From the NCBI GenBank assembly GCA_964391725.1, contig CAYMNB010000047.1, positions 1-20,827 of the forward strand: a stretch of 20,827 nucleotides of DNA, written 5' to 3'. The notes under the pieces were generated by a model. The model saw only the letters and a program-made list of their open reading frames with translations. It was not told the DNA's origin and searched no databases. This stretch comes from SpSt-1165 sp964391725 (GTDB lineage: Bacteria > Chloroflexota > Anaerolineae > Anaerolineales > Anaerolineaceae). Positions 8,149 to 15,894 of this stretch are shown one piece after another. Both the position numbers and the translations under genes were made by a program. The stretch's first letter is position 1, and each line of letters begins with the position of its first letter.

Positions 8149-8248
8149 NNNNNNNNNNNNNNNNNNNNNNNNNNNNNNNNNNNNNNNNNNNNNNNNNNNN
8201 NNNNNNNNNNNNNNNNNNNNNNNNNNNNNNNNNNNNNNNNNNNNNNNN
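8149..8248. other. Assembly gap (100 N)
   Basis: Exactly 100 N. It removes the 3' end of the metallophosphoesterase gene. The sequence resumes inside a copy of the dispersed repeat, which is a plausible reason for the assembly break. Confidence 0.95.
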
Positions 8249-8364
8249 GCGGGATCCTTCGCCTAACAAGCTTCGCTTGTTCTCGCTCAGGAACACAAAT
8301 AACGCGGCTCTATTTGTCATTCCAACCAACCGCAGGGAGCGGAGAAATCGAAACGGCTGGGCAT
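8249..8364. repeat. Dispersed palindromic repeat, copy R2
   Basis: Begins in the right-arm type sequence (gatccttcgcc ... cgctcaggaacacaaat) and continues into the left-arm type (tttgtcattccaacc ... ccgcagggagcggag). Bases 8340-8364 are identical to 11975-11999 (25 bases). Compared with R1 the two arms are in the opposite order, so R2 may be the junction of two tandem copies. Noncoding. Confidence 0.75.
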
Positions 8365-8368
8365 AGAC

Positions 8369-8407
8369 AAAAAGACAGGCAGCCCTTACCTGGCTGCCTG
8401 TCTTTTT
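8369..8407. terminator. Strong bidirectional rho-independent terminator
   Basis: A perfect 16-bp stem, AAAAAGACAGGCAGCC (8369-8384) with GGCTGCCTGTCTTTTT (8392-8407), and a seven-base loop. Both strands have an A-tract before and a U-tract after the GC core. It serves the convergent metallophosphoesterase and S8 protease genes. Confidence 0.9.
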
Positions 8408-8464
8408 GTGATTGTTAAACACGCGGTTAACGAAAATAAACCGGGTATTTTACTCGATCAGGGA

Positions 8465-11400
8465 TTACTCCCAAATACCGAATTCAAACAGGAATTCACC
8501 GCTGCGGTCAACGGCATCGGTGCGGAAATTGTGATCGAAACCGCTCATACTAAACAGGCCGTTCACAGCGGAAGCACCAAAGTAGCCTTCAGGCAGGGCC
8601 ATGGAAGGACCACTGACCACACTGACGCTGGCGGTATCAATATCCACCTGGTGGTCAGTAGCCGGACCTCCGGCGATCACATCGATGCCGAAGCTGCCTT
8701 GATAGAAATCGGTGTCGAAGATGGTGACGTACCAGCCGTCATCAATCATCCAGTAGATCTCTTCATAGCGCCCGTCTACGGCATCATAGCGGTCGATGGC
8801 AATATCCACCTTGTAGTTATGCTGATCGGCAATGTCGATGTCCAACCCGCTGAAGTCGATGGAGCCCCAATATTCCCAACCGCCACTGGCGGTATAAGCA
8901 TACAGGTCCCACCACAGGTTGTCGGGGTCACCGTACCAATCGACGGTCAGCGCCTGCTGCAGGACACCGCCGCTGAACTCGGCGAACAACAGGAAGGTGA
9001 AACCGTCATAGCCGTCAGCGCCGGTGGAGGCGATATCCGCTTCGAAAATGGCATTGCCAACGCGGTAATTGTGGAAGGTGCTTGCACAGCCCCATGTGCA
9101 GAGAGCGTCATAGGCATCGCCTCGGTAGTATTCTGATTCGGCGAGATCCCACAGGTCATGCACATCCACCCAGCCATTGGCATCGTCGGTGAAGGGATAG
9201 GTCCAGGTCAGGCCGCCCGATGTAACGGTGAAGCTTTCATAAGCGCTCCATTGGCCGAAATTGCGTCCGGCTTTGCCGCGTACATGCCAGGTATAGTCGC
9301 CGTCTGCCAGATGGGTTAAGACCTGTCCGGTACAAACGCCAGCTGTGCAGAAATTGCTGTTCTTATACTGGAATTCGTACATGATGCTGCCATCCGCGTT
9401 GCGCACCTGCACCAGGTGGGCGGTTGAGCCAGCGGCTTCTGTCCAGGTGAGGGTCGGGCGTGTGACCGTTTCGGTCGCGCCGCCTATGGGCGAGATCGTG
9501 GCTGAATTGCCAACCTGGGTGTATTCAAACGCCACCCGGCCGGGATATTCACTCATCTCGTTGGTGGAGGTGTTGATCGCCTGCGCGTTCCAGCGGTAGG
9601 TGCCAAAATTGGCGCCCAGATCATCGGCAGAGGGCAGGCGGAATTCACAAGTGCCCGCCGCACAAACGCCGGTGGTATTATACAGTGTGATGCTGCCATC
9701 CGGGGCAAACAATTGCAGATTGTAACGATTGGCGCCCGCGACCTGACCCCAATTTAAGACCGGACGGCTGTTATAGAGTACCAGGTTCCCTCGGGGAGAG
9801 TTCAACGCCGGCATATCCAGTCCGCTGGTGCCCACGGTGAAGGTTTGCCAGTTGCTCCAGACGCCTTTGACGGTGTCATTATAGCCAACCACATGCCACT
9901 TATACTGTGTCCCAGCGCTCAACGTAACGGGACTGGGAATGGCACATACCGCACCATCGCAACGCACATCATCTGCGTAGGTGGTCTTAAAGGCGGTTGT
10001 GCTGGTGGCAACGTCCTGAACCTCAATCGTGTATTTGGTGGCATTGATCGTATCCGCCCAATAGAACATCGGGGCGGTATTCAGCATGAAGGAAGCATGC
10101 GCCGGATCAAGCAGCACAGGCGCGGCCGGGGCAGCCCCGGGCAGCGCGGTGGTGAAGTCGATTCGCGGTGCGATGGTCGGATCGGTGCCGGTGCGTGTGT
10201 CTGTCACCATCACCCCATTCGTTTCCATCACGGTCCACAACTCGTCGATGGTGTAGGTCGGATAGGCTTCTTTCAAGATGGCGAATCCGCCTGCCACGAT
10301 CGGCGCTGACATGGAGGTGCCGTTGTAGCTCTCGGTTGGATTGGTGCCCGCGCCAGAGGCGGTCGGGATCGAAGAAATAATACCAACACCAGGCGCCCAT
10401 ACATCGGTGATATCAGGGGCGGCATTCGAGAAGGAAGCGATCGTGTCACTGTTGTCATAGGTCGCGCTGACCGTGAAGGCGGTAGAGATACAACCGGGGT
10501 AGCCGGTGCTGTCTGTATAGCCGCTGTTGCCAGCCGAGATTACCGTGGCAACCCCGACGCCTTTCAGTTGATCGATCAATATTTTACGGGCTGCTTCTTC
10601 GACATCACAGTGATCATAAGAACGACTACCGCCCAGGCTCATGTTCAAAGAAATCACATCCACGGTGACCCCGGGATAAGAGGCATTGGTGCCCTGGGTC
10701 AGCTCATAGACATCTTCCATGGCGCTCATCTGGTCGGTATCGAAAGACATAACGCAAGGCGCACGACCGACACCGCACCAGGTTTCGGTCTCAAAGCGGG
10801 TGAATACCTGCGCGGAGATCACGTTGGCCTGTGGGGCAACGCCGGAGAATCCGGTCGCGCCAAGGTCATTGCCGGCGGCAATACCAGCCACGTGCGTACC
10901 GTGGTCACATCCGCCTGCCGGGCAGTTACCTGCGTATGGCAGGGCTGTACCGGTGCCGGCATCGGATGCGGCAGCGCCAATACAGAGGGAAGTGGCGTCA
11001 TAATCTGTGTCATTGGTCGAGTGACAGAATTCCGCCACAACCTTGCCGTCGTCCAGGAAGTCATGGCCGCTGTCGACACCGGTGTCGAGAATCGCCACCG
11101 CGTAGCCTGTGCCATCATACCCTGCGGACCAGAATACATTCGAATCGATCCAGCTATTGGCCTCCGCCATGGCTGGCGGGGCTGTCACTTCGGCATCCAG
11201 CGCCTTGGGGATGTCGTGCTGCACTGACACCACGGTCGGGCTGGCGAGCAGCCCGGCATAGTCGGCTTCGCTGCGCGCCCACACCGAAACAAACGGGATA
11301 GTGCGGAAAGCGACCATGTCGGCGGTCAGGGCGGGGAATGCCGCTGTGAAGTCCGCCTGGGCTTTTACGATGAGGGCTTTCTGCGCCGCCGCATCAGGGC

Positions 11401-11638
11401 CATTGATACCACTGAATGGGCTTGAGGTTGTTACCCTGATGATCAGGCGTGCTGATCCGATTGAGTCAAGCCCTGCCACCACACTGTCATGGTCAGGGTT
11501 CTTGGCGATCTGCTCGGCAGACAGCTCATCAATGGTTTGGGGTGTGTCGCCTTCGTCTGCCATGACAGCGCCGGTGATCAGCACGGTCAACGCCATAAAA
11601 GCCAACACAACCATAAAAAATTTGGTTTTATGTTTCAT
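8465..11638 (-). CDS. Secreted subtilisin-like (S8) serine protease with three C-X4-C Fn3-like modules and a C-terminal beta-sandwich domain
   Basis: A 1057-residue pre-pro-enzyme. Seen in order: signal peptide (1-27, ...VMA-DEG); I9-like propeptide (about 60-150); S8 catalytic domain with AILDTGVD (Asp185), CDHGTHVAG (His246), ISAGNSG (oxyanion Asn371) and NGTSMSAP (Ser442); Fn3-like modules at about 503-604, 607-708 and 711-806, carrying cysteine pairs 560/565, 659/664 and 764/769 and the strand motif (K/R/T)-W-(H/N)-(V/A); a C-terminal aromatic-rich domain (about 811-1003) resembling LamG/concanavalin-type sandwiches; then a short tail without a sorting signal or membrane anchor. Start: ATG 11638 has AAAGGA about six bases upstream and gives a good signal peptide; the longer form from 11725 does not. 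Inference: an extracellular endopeptidase that autoprocesses and uses its accessory domains to hold onto substrate or cell surface. Confidence 0.93.
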   Translation of the reverse strand: MKHKTKFFMVVLAFMALTVLITGAVMADEGDTPQTIDELSAEQIAKNPDHDSVVAGLDSIGSARLIIRVTTSSPFSGINGPDAAAQKALIVKAQADFTAAFPALTADMVAFRTIPFVSVWARSEADYAGLLASPTVVSVQHDIPKALDAEVTAPPAMAEANSWIDSNVFWSAGYDGTGYAVAILDTGVDSGHDFLDDGKVVAEFCHSTNDTDYDATSLCIGAAASDAGTGTALPYAGNCPAGGCDHGTHVAGIAAGNDLGATGFSGVAPQANVISAQVFTRFETETWCGVGRAPCVMSFDTDQMSAMEDVYELTQGTNASYPGVTVDVISLNMSLGGSRSYDHCDVEEAARKILIDQLKGVGVATVISAGNSGYTDSTGYPGCISTAFTVSATYDNSDTIASFSNAAPDITDVWAPGVGIISSIPTASGAGTNPTESYNGTSMSAPIVAGGFAILKEAYPTYTIDELWTVMETNGVMVTDTRTGTDPTIAPRIDFTTALPGAAPAAPVLLDPAHASFMLNTAPMFYWADTINATKYTIEVQDVATSTTAFKTTYADDVRCDGAVCAIPSPVTLSAGTQYKWHVVGYNDTVKGVWSNWQTFTVGTSGLDMPALNSPRGNLVLYNSRPVLNWGQVAGANRYNLQLFAPDGSITLYNTTGVCAAGTCEFRLPSADDLGANFGTYRWNAQAINTSTNEMSEYPGRVAFEYTQVGNSATISPIGGATETVTRPTLTWTEAAGSTAHLVQVRNADGSIMYEFQYKNSNFCTAGVCTGQVLTHLADGDYTWHVRGKAGRNFGQWSAYESFTVTSGGLTWTYPFTDDANGWVDVHDLWDLAESEYYRGDAYDALCTWGCASTFHNYRVGNAIFEADIASTGADGYDGFTFLLFAEFSGGVLQQALTVDWYGDPDNLWWDLYAYTASGGWEYWGSIDFSGLDIDIADQHNYKVDIAIDRYDAVDGRYEEIYWMIDDGWYVTIFDTDFYQGSFGIDVIAGGPATDHQVDIDTASVSVVSGPSMALPEGYFGASAVNGLFSMSGFDHNFRTDAVDRSGEFLFEFGIWE

Positions 11639-11910
11639 TATTGTTCCTTTCGAATAGTGTTTTGCTCTCGACCCCATAGATTGAACAAAATGCTGGCGGA
11701 GCAATGGCTTCGTCAGGGTAAACAAGTATTGATAAGAAGTACGTCAGTTCGATTGATTAGGGGGGGAGTTTAATATAATTGCATCATTTTATCATGAAAA
11801 CATTCTAATGAAAATAGCAGGGAACCGAATTTATTACATACCCTGTGATTATCAGGATGACAGAGAAACACGGGGAAAAATCACCTCGTATCTCTTGCGT
11901 GATAGGGCGG

Positions 11911-11999
11911 GCCCTGTCCCTACATGTACATTGATTTTGTCTTTCCGACTGGAAGATGGCGCAGCCATCTGTAACGGAGAAATCGAAACGGCTGGGCAT
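11911..11999. repeat. Dispersed repeat copy R3 with embedded direct repeat
   Basis: Starts with a 36-base unit (11911-11946) repeated at 12053-12088 with 34 matches, and ends with the 25-base block 11975-11999 identical to 8340-8364. It lies in the stretch 11639-12200 upstream of the protease gene, where no gene is visible. Bases 11639-11910 should hold the protease promoter on the minus strand, but no -10/-35 pair there is convincing. Confidence 0.65.
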
Positions 12000-12052
12000 G
12001 ATCAATCGTCTGCGGTTGTAACAAGTTTGTTCTCCGCTGCGGACAGGGTCAA

Positions 12053-12130
12053 GCCCTGCCCCTACATGTACATTGATTTTGTCATTCCAACCGTCCGCAG
12101 GGAGCGGAGGAATCGAAGCGGTTGAACCTG
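12053..12130. repeat. Dispersed repeat copy R4
   Basis: Second copy of the 36-base unit (12053-12088), continuing into 'tttgtcattccaacc' and 'ccgcagggagcggagg', about 40 of 45 bases matching 8313-8357. A right-arm-like trace (ggtttcgacccctccgc) follows near 12164. The segment also carries CAGGG-TCAAG-CCCTG at 12043-12058, a small hairpin. Confidence 0.65.
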
Positions 12131-12209
12131 CTCAGTCGTCAGGCGACTGAATGAAGGCTGGTGGTTTCGACCCCTCCGCGCCAACCAGTGGTGCTAATTG
12201 GCAAAGGCA

Positions 12210-12656
12210 AGCCTTGGCCAGTGAAAAACTTGCTGAAAGGGATGGTATTCAAGTCAGCAAAGAAATTGTGCGCCAGATCATGCTTGACGAGGGATGGAAC
12301 CGCCCCAAACACAAGCAACCCGCCCCTATTCATCCCCCACGTGAGCGACGCCCGCGGCGAGGTGAACTGATTCAAATTCATGGCTCCTAACTTATCAAAT
12401 CCGTACAAACAGGCCCCCGCAGTAACTGTCTGGCCGCGAGGTGCTCGTTACTCTCGATGCCGATGATAACGTCGCTTTTTTTCTCAACTCGCAACCGCTG
12501 CTCGTTGACATCTTTCACAAACAACCCCCTCAGGCTCAGGTGGTGTCTTCCAAGTCTCTCGACCATCGCTCTTTTTCTCCCCCAGTCGATCATCCCTGGC
12601 ATTCCTATGGCAAGAAGATCAATGGCTTGCCTGTTCCTGTTCAGGATTCTCATTAG
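12210..12656 (+). pseudogene. Remnant of an ISNCY (IS1202-like) transposase, internally deleted
   Basis: Seen: fragment 1 (about 12210-12390) reads ALASEKLAERDGIQVSKE, then IVRQIMLDEGWNRPK, then HPPRERRPRRGELIQIHGS followed by TAA. From recalled family pattern this is the region just before and including the first catalytic Asp of ISNCY transposases (usually GELVQIDGS-HDWFE); here Asp is replaced by His. Fragment 2 (12426-12656, another frame) reads LSGREVLVTLDADDNVAF ... AQVVSSKSLD ... PPVDHPWHSY, like the family's C-terminus. The roughly 300 residues between, holding the remaining DDE residues, are missing, as is the N-terminal HTH. The element is dead. No terminal inverted repeats were recognised. 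Family assignment is firm for fragment 1 and moderate for fragment 2. Confidence 0.7.
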
Positions 12657-12730
12657 GACATTTCTACTTTGCCTTGACATAACGTTTACAGGGTTAACAA
12701 AGCCTTTAACCGTTGGCGATGTGACCACCT

Positions 12731-12766
12731 TTGCAAAAATTCATCCTGCCGTTTATAATCAGGGAT
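12731..12766 (+). promoter_or_regulatory. Promoter of the RNase J gene, leaderless type
   Basis: TTGCAA (12731-12736), a 17-base spacer and a perfect TATAAT (12754-12759) are followed by seven bases and the ATG at 12767. The predicted transcription start falls at the start codon. The same TATAAT-N7-ATG geometry is found at 7681-7696. Confidence 0.65.
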
Positions 12767-14473
12767 ATGAAGCAGAACACATTGCGCATTCTGCCGCTGG
12801 GCGGCCTGGGGGAAATCGGCCGCAATATGATGGTGTATGAATACGAGGATTGCATCCTTGTGGTTGATGCCGGCATCATGTTTCCGCTCAACAGTATGCC
12901 CGGGGTGGACTACATCATCCCCGATATGCAATACTTGCTGCAGAACAAAGAGAAAGTGGCCGGCGTGATCTTCACCCATGGTCATGAGGATCATATCGGC
13001 GCGGCGGCTTTTTTGATGCAGGAAATCCAGGCACCCATATATACTACCAACCTGACCCGTGGTTTGCTTGAGATCAAATTGGCGCGCCAGGGACTGCTCG
13101 ATCGCGTTACCATCTATCAAGTGGAGCCCGGCGAGCGCATCATGGTTGGCCCCTTCCAGGTGGATTTCTTCCATGTCTGCCACAGCATCCCCGACTGTGT
13201 GGGGCTCGCCATCGAGACGCCCATAGGCCTGGTGGTGCATACCGGCGATTATAAATTTGACCAGACCCCGGTGGATAACCAGCCCACCGATTTTGCCGCG
13301 CTGGCAGGTTTTGCCAAGCGTGGTGTCACCATCCTGCTGTCTGACTCTACCAATGCCGAAAACCCCGGGTGGACGCCCTCTGAAAAACAGATCGATGGCG
13401 CGCTCGAAGAGGTTTTCAACAAAGCCAAGGGGCGCATCATCGTGGCTTCTTTCGCCTCGCTGATCTCCCGCATGCAGCAGGTCGCCAACGCCGCACAGCG
13501 GCATGGCCGCCGCCTGGCATTTACCGGCACCTCCATGCTTGAAAACTCCGAAATGGCGCTCTCTCTCGGCTATCTGGATATCCCTGCTGCTGTGTTGCTG
13601 CCGCTTGACCAGGCACTGCGCCAGAAAGACGAGAAAATCGTTATTATGTGCACCGGTTCACAGGGCGAGCCCACCTCCATCCTGGGGCGACTGGCGCTGG
13701 GACAGAATCGCCAGTTTGACGTCAAGCCCGGCGACACCGTGGTGCTATCCTCGCACACTATCCCCGGCAACGAAGAGAGCGTGTACCACACCATCAATCG
13801 CCTGTTTGAACTGGGCGCCGATGTGATCTATGAACGCATCAGCCCGGTGCATGTTTCCGGGCATGCCAGCCAGGAAGAGATGAAACTGCTCATCAACCTG
13901 TTGAAACCCAAATACCTGGTGCCTATCCATGGAGAGATGCGCCACTTGAAAGCCCAGGCCAACATCGGCGAACAACTCCATATCTCTGCAGACAACATTA
14001 AGATCCTGCGCAACGGACAGAGCCTTGAACTGGAAGACGGCCAGCTGAAATATGGAAAAAAGGTCGCCTACTCGCATGTCTTTGTGGATGGCGATTCTGT
14101 CGGTCATATCGGTGAAGACATCGTACGCGAACGCGAATCGTTGGGCCGCGACGGTGTCATCTTCATCCACATGGTCGTTGACCAGAATGGCAGCCTGCTG
14201 CCGCACACCCATGATGAAACAAAAATCATCAATGGCTTTCGCCGGCAGGGCTTTGGCATTCAGAGCTTTGGTTTCATGGGCGAAGCGGAATCGGAAGGTT
14301 TTCTGAATGGCCTGCACGCCCATATCCTTGACTATCTGGATGGCTTGCTGGAAGTGCCGGATGATTTGGAACGTGTGGTCGCCAAACTTACCCGCACCTA
14401 CATCTATGACCTGTTGCGCCGCCGTCCGCGCGTTTTTGTCTCCATCCATCCACTAAAATCATTGTACAATTAG
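12767..14473 (+). CDS. rnj: Ribonuclease J (metallo-beta-lactamase / beta-CASP)
   Basis: A 568-residue enzyme, the usual length for RNase J. Known: RNase J has 5'-3' exonuclease and endonuclease activity in mRNA decay and rRNA maturation. Seen: LPLGGLGEIGRN (9-20), the zinc motif THGHEDHIGA (His71, His73, Asp75, His76), HSIPDCVG, HTGDYKFDQTP with the bridging Asp, beta-CASP features SDSTNAENPG, CTGSQGEP and HVSGHAS, the second zinc-ligand region PIHGEMRHLKAQ, and the C-terminal domain ending RRRPRVFVSIHPL. Start: an upstream TTG (12731) keeps the frame open but falls on the -35 box; ATG 12767 gives the conserved N-terminus and fits a leaderless promoter. The next gene begins 29 bases after the stop and is probably co-transcribed. 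Confidence 0.95.
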   Translation: MKQNTLRILPLGGLGEIGRNMMVYEYEDCILVVDAGIMFPLNSMPGVDYIIPDMQYLLQNKEKVAGVIFTHGHEDHIGAAAFLMQEIQAPIYTTNLTRGLLEIKLARQGLLDRVTIYQVEPGERIMVGPFQVDFFHVCHSIPDCVGLAIETPIGLVVHTGDYKFDQTPVDNQPTDFAALAGFAKRGVTILLSDSTNAENPGWTPSEKQIDGALEEVFNKAKGRIIVASFASLISRMQQVANAAQRHGRRLAFTGTSMLENSEMALSLGYLDIPAAVLLPLDQALRQKDEKIVIMCTGSQGEPTSILGRLALGQNRQFDVKPGDTVVLSSHTIPGNEESVYHTINRLFELGADVIYERISPVHVSGHASQEEMKLLINLLKPKYLVPIHGEMRHLKAQANIGEQLHISADNIKILRNGQSLELEDGQLKYGKKVAYSHVFVDGDSVGHIGEDIVRERESLGRDGVIFIHMVVDQNGSLLPHTHDETKIINGFRRQGFGIQSFGFMGEAESEGFLNGLHAHILDYLDGLLEVPDDLERVVAKLTRTYIYDLLRRRPRVFVSIHPLKSLYN

Positions 14474-14502
14474 GTCATACCAACCACGAACTGAGGTGGC
14501 GT

Positions 14503-15117
14503 ATGACAACCGTAAAAGAACGGGTGTTCCGTTATATCCAGCAGCAGAGCGGTAAAGGTGTGACCAATGCCGAATTGCACCATGAATTGGGTCTCTCGCA
14601 TCACCAAACCGCTTTCTATGCCACGCACAGCTTGCGCGAAGAGGGCTTGATCGACGGCATGATGATCCAACACGAATGGTGGTTCTATCCCGTTGACAGC
14701 ACCATTCCGCATCCGCTGTTCAACGCCATGCAAACCGCATCACCGGAATCAATGACCGCGCGCCAGTTTGAGCATTTCGCGCGTATGAAGATGAGCGAGC
14801 ACTTTAACACCCATCTGGATGTCAGACTGGTGCAGCCGCCCAACAAACGTTTCGACCTGGTGTCGGAAGATGAAAGCATCATCGGCGACGCCAAGTACTA
14901 CACCCTGGTGCGCGGCAGCCGTTTGCCGCCCGCCAAATTCGCCGTGATCGCAGAACATGTCTGGCTGCTGGAAAAAACCGACGCGCAGCACAAATTCCTG
15001 GTGTTCGGCAATGACCGCCGTGTCCCGCAAATGTGGCTGGCAAAGTACGGGCCGTGTGTCAGCGACGTTGTCTTTTACTTCCTCACCCCGCAGGGTGCCA
15101 TCGAACAGCTACGCTGA
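14503..15117 (+). CDS. Winged-helix protein with PD-(D/E)XK nuclease-like C-terminal domain
   Basis: A 204-residue protein, family not recognised by name. Seen: residues 1-65 form a winged helix (VFRYIQQQSGKGVTNAELHH, HHQTAFYATHSLREEGLI, then the wing up to EWWFYPV). Residues 86-204 contain FDLVSEDESIIGDAKYYT (Asp118, then Asp129-Ala-Lys131), the spacing and strand pattern of a restriction-endonuclease-like core; Glu90 or Glu99 could be the first acidic residue. The following strands KFAVIAEHVWLL and KFLVFGNDRRV fit the same fold. Start: GAGGTGG precedes ATG 14503. Inference: a DNA- or RNA-binding protein with a nuclease-type core, perhaps acting with RNase J, which lies 29 bases upstream. 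The catalytic role is unproved: the domain could be structural. Confidence 0.7.
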   Translation: MTTVKERVFRYIQQQSGKGVTNAELHHELGLSHHQTAFYATHSLREEGLIDGMMIQHEWWFYPVDSTIPHPLFNAMQTASPESMTARQFEHFARMKMSEHFNTHLDVRLVQPPNKRFDLVSEDESIIGDAKYYTLVRGSRLPPAKFAVIAEHVWLLEKTDAQHKFLVFGNDRRVPQMWLAKYGPCVSDVVFYFLTPQGAIEQLR

Positions 15118-15126
15118 ACCCGCCTA

Positions 15127-15894
15127 TCACGCTATCCTGCGCCAGCCCTGATACAGCGCCAGATTGCCTTCTCTGCCGTCCGAATCAAAATCAAAGGCGA
15201 TCTCAAAGCCCGCTGAATCCGCCAGTTGCGCCAGTTCTTCGCGAGTGAACAGGTGCACATAACGCAGCCCGACCTGCTGCGCCTGCCCGGGCAGGGCAAA
15301 GCGCCAATCCAGCAGGTAATCATTGTCTTCCACATCCTCCGCACTCAGCCCGATGCGTTCCCATGGCTGCACGCGTTCCATCAAGCGCGGTGAATGCTGG
15401 AACTGCCACTCTGAATGGATCAGCCAGCCGCCGGGCTTCAGCAAACGCTGTAGAACCTGGAGTAAGTCTGCCCGCCGTACTTGCCCGGGAATGTGGTGCA
15501 GGCTGGCGAACGCCAGCACCCCATCGAATTGCGCCGGTGCAAATTGCGCTGTCAGGACATCTGCGCTCATGTCATTCTGCGCATACTCGACACTCAGTCC
15601 GCCAGCGTTGATCTCCAGCGCCTTGGCGCGTGCCTCGCTGAGCAGTTCCAGGCTGAAATCAATTCCCACATACCTGCCTTTTCGTTTGAACGCTGCCCAG
15701 CTGGCCGCCACCTGCCCCCCACCGCAGCCCACGTCCAGCCAGTCACCGGGTTCAGGCGCAAGCGTTGCCAACCGCCGCAGCACCTCGGCTATGCCGGGTT
15801 GAATACGGCGGCGTGTGGCGGCAAAGGCCGTCCCAAAATCAGCATAAAAGCGGCGGTTCAGCTCGATCAACCGCTCAGCGGTTTCGTCATTCAT
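15127..15894 (-). CDS. Class I SAM-dependent methyltransferase, Trm9/ALKBH8-like
   Basis: A 255-residue protein. Seen: the SAM-binding loop WLDVGCGGG (52-60), motif II YVGIDFSLELL, acidic motif AQNDMSAD, LAFASLHHIPG (motif IV, with the double His common in Trm9-like and UbiE-like enzymes) and LLKPGGWLIHSEW. The C-terminal RYVHLFTREELAQLADSAGF resembles the end of tRNA wobble-uridine methyltransferases of the Trm9/ALKBH8 type. Known: those enzymes methylate carboxymethyl-uridine in the tRNA anticodon. The substrate here is inferred only. Start: the beta-galactosidase stop and this ATG overlap as TGATG (15896-15892), a sign of translational coupling; a GTG one codon earlier is less likely. It converges on the nuclease-like gene with only nine bases between stops and no terminator. 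Confidence 0.85.
   Translation of the reverse strand: MNDETAERLIELNRRFYADFGTAFAATRRRIQPGIAEVLRRLATLAPEPGDWLDVGCGGGQVAASWAAFKRKGRYVGIDFSLELLSEARAKALEINAGGLSVEYAQNDMSADVLTAQFAPAQFDGVLAFASLHHIPGQVRRADLLQVLQRLLKPGGWLIHSEWQFQHSPRLMERVQPWERIGLSAEDVEDNDYLLDWRFALPGQAQQVGLRYVHLFTREELAQLADSAGFEIAFDFDSDGREGNLALYQGWRRIA

Noticed and set aside
11760..11766. Run of seven G as a phase-variation tract
   Set aside because: It lies far upstream of the protease start, no promoter elements are clearly placed around it, and a single short run is weak evidence.
11808..12125. Plus-strand ORF of 105 codons
   Set aside because: Made entirely of repeat sequence; its end 'VIPTVRRERRNRSG' is the translation of the repeat arm and recurs at 8311-8366.
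6956..12130. CRISPR array
   Set aside because: Repeats are irregularly spaced over 5 kb, unequal in length, palindromic, and without cas genes.
12387..12728. Minus-strand ORF of 113 codons
   Set aside because: Antisense shadow of the transposase C-terminal fragment.
12731..12766. TTG at 12731 as RNase J start
   Set aside because: It coincides with the -35 box and has no ribosome site. The family N-terminus begins at ATG 12767.
12686..13504. Minus-strand ORF of 272 codons
   Set aside because: Antisense to the RNase J coding region, with no domain features.
12767..15117. Defence island built on RNase J and the nuclease-like gene
   Set aside because: No helicase, methylase, toxin or other defence partner is present; a housekeeping or RNA-processing context fits better.
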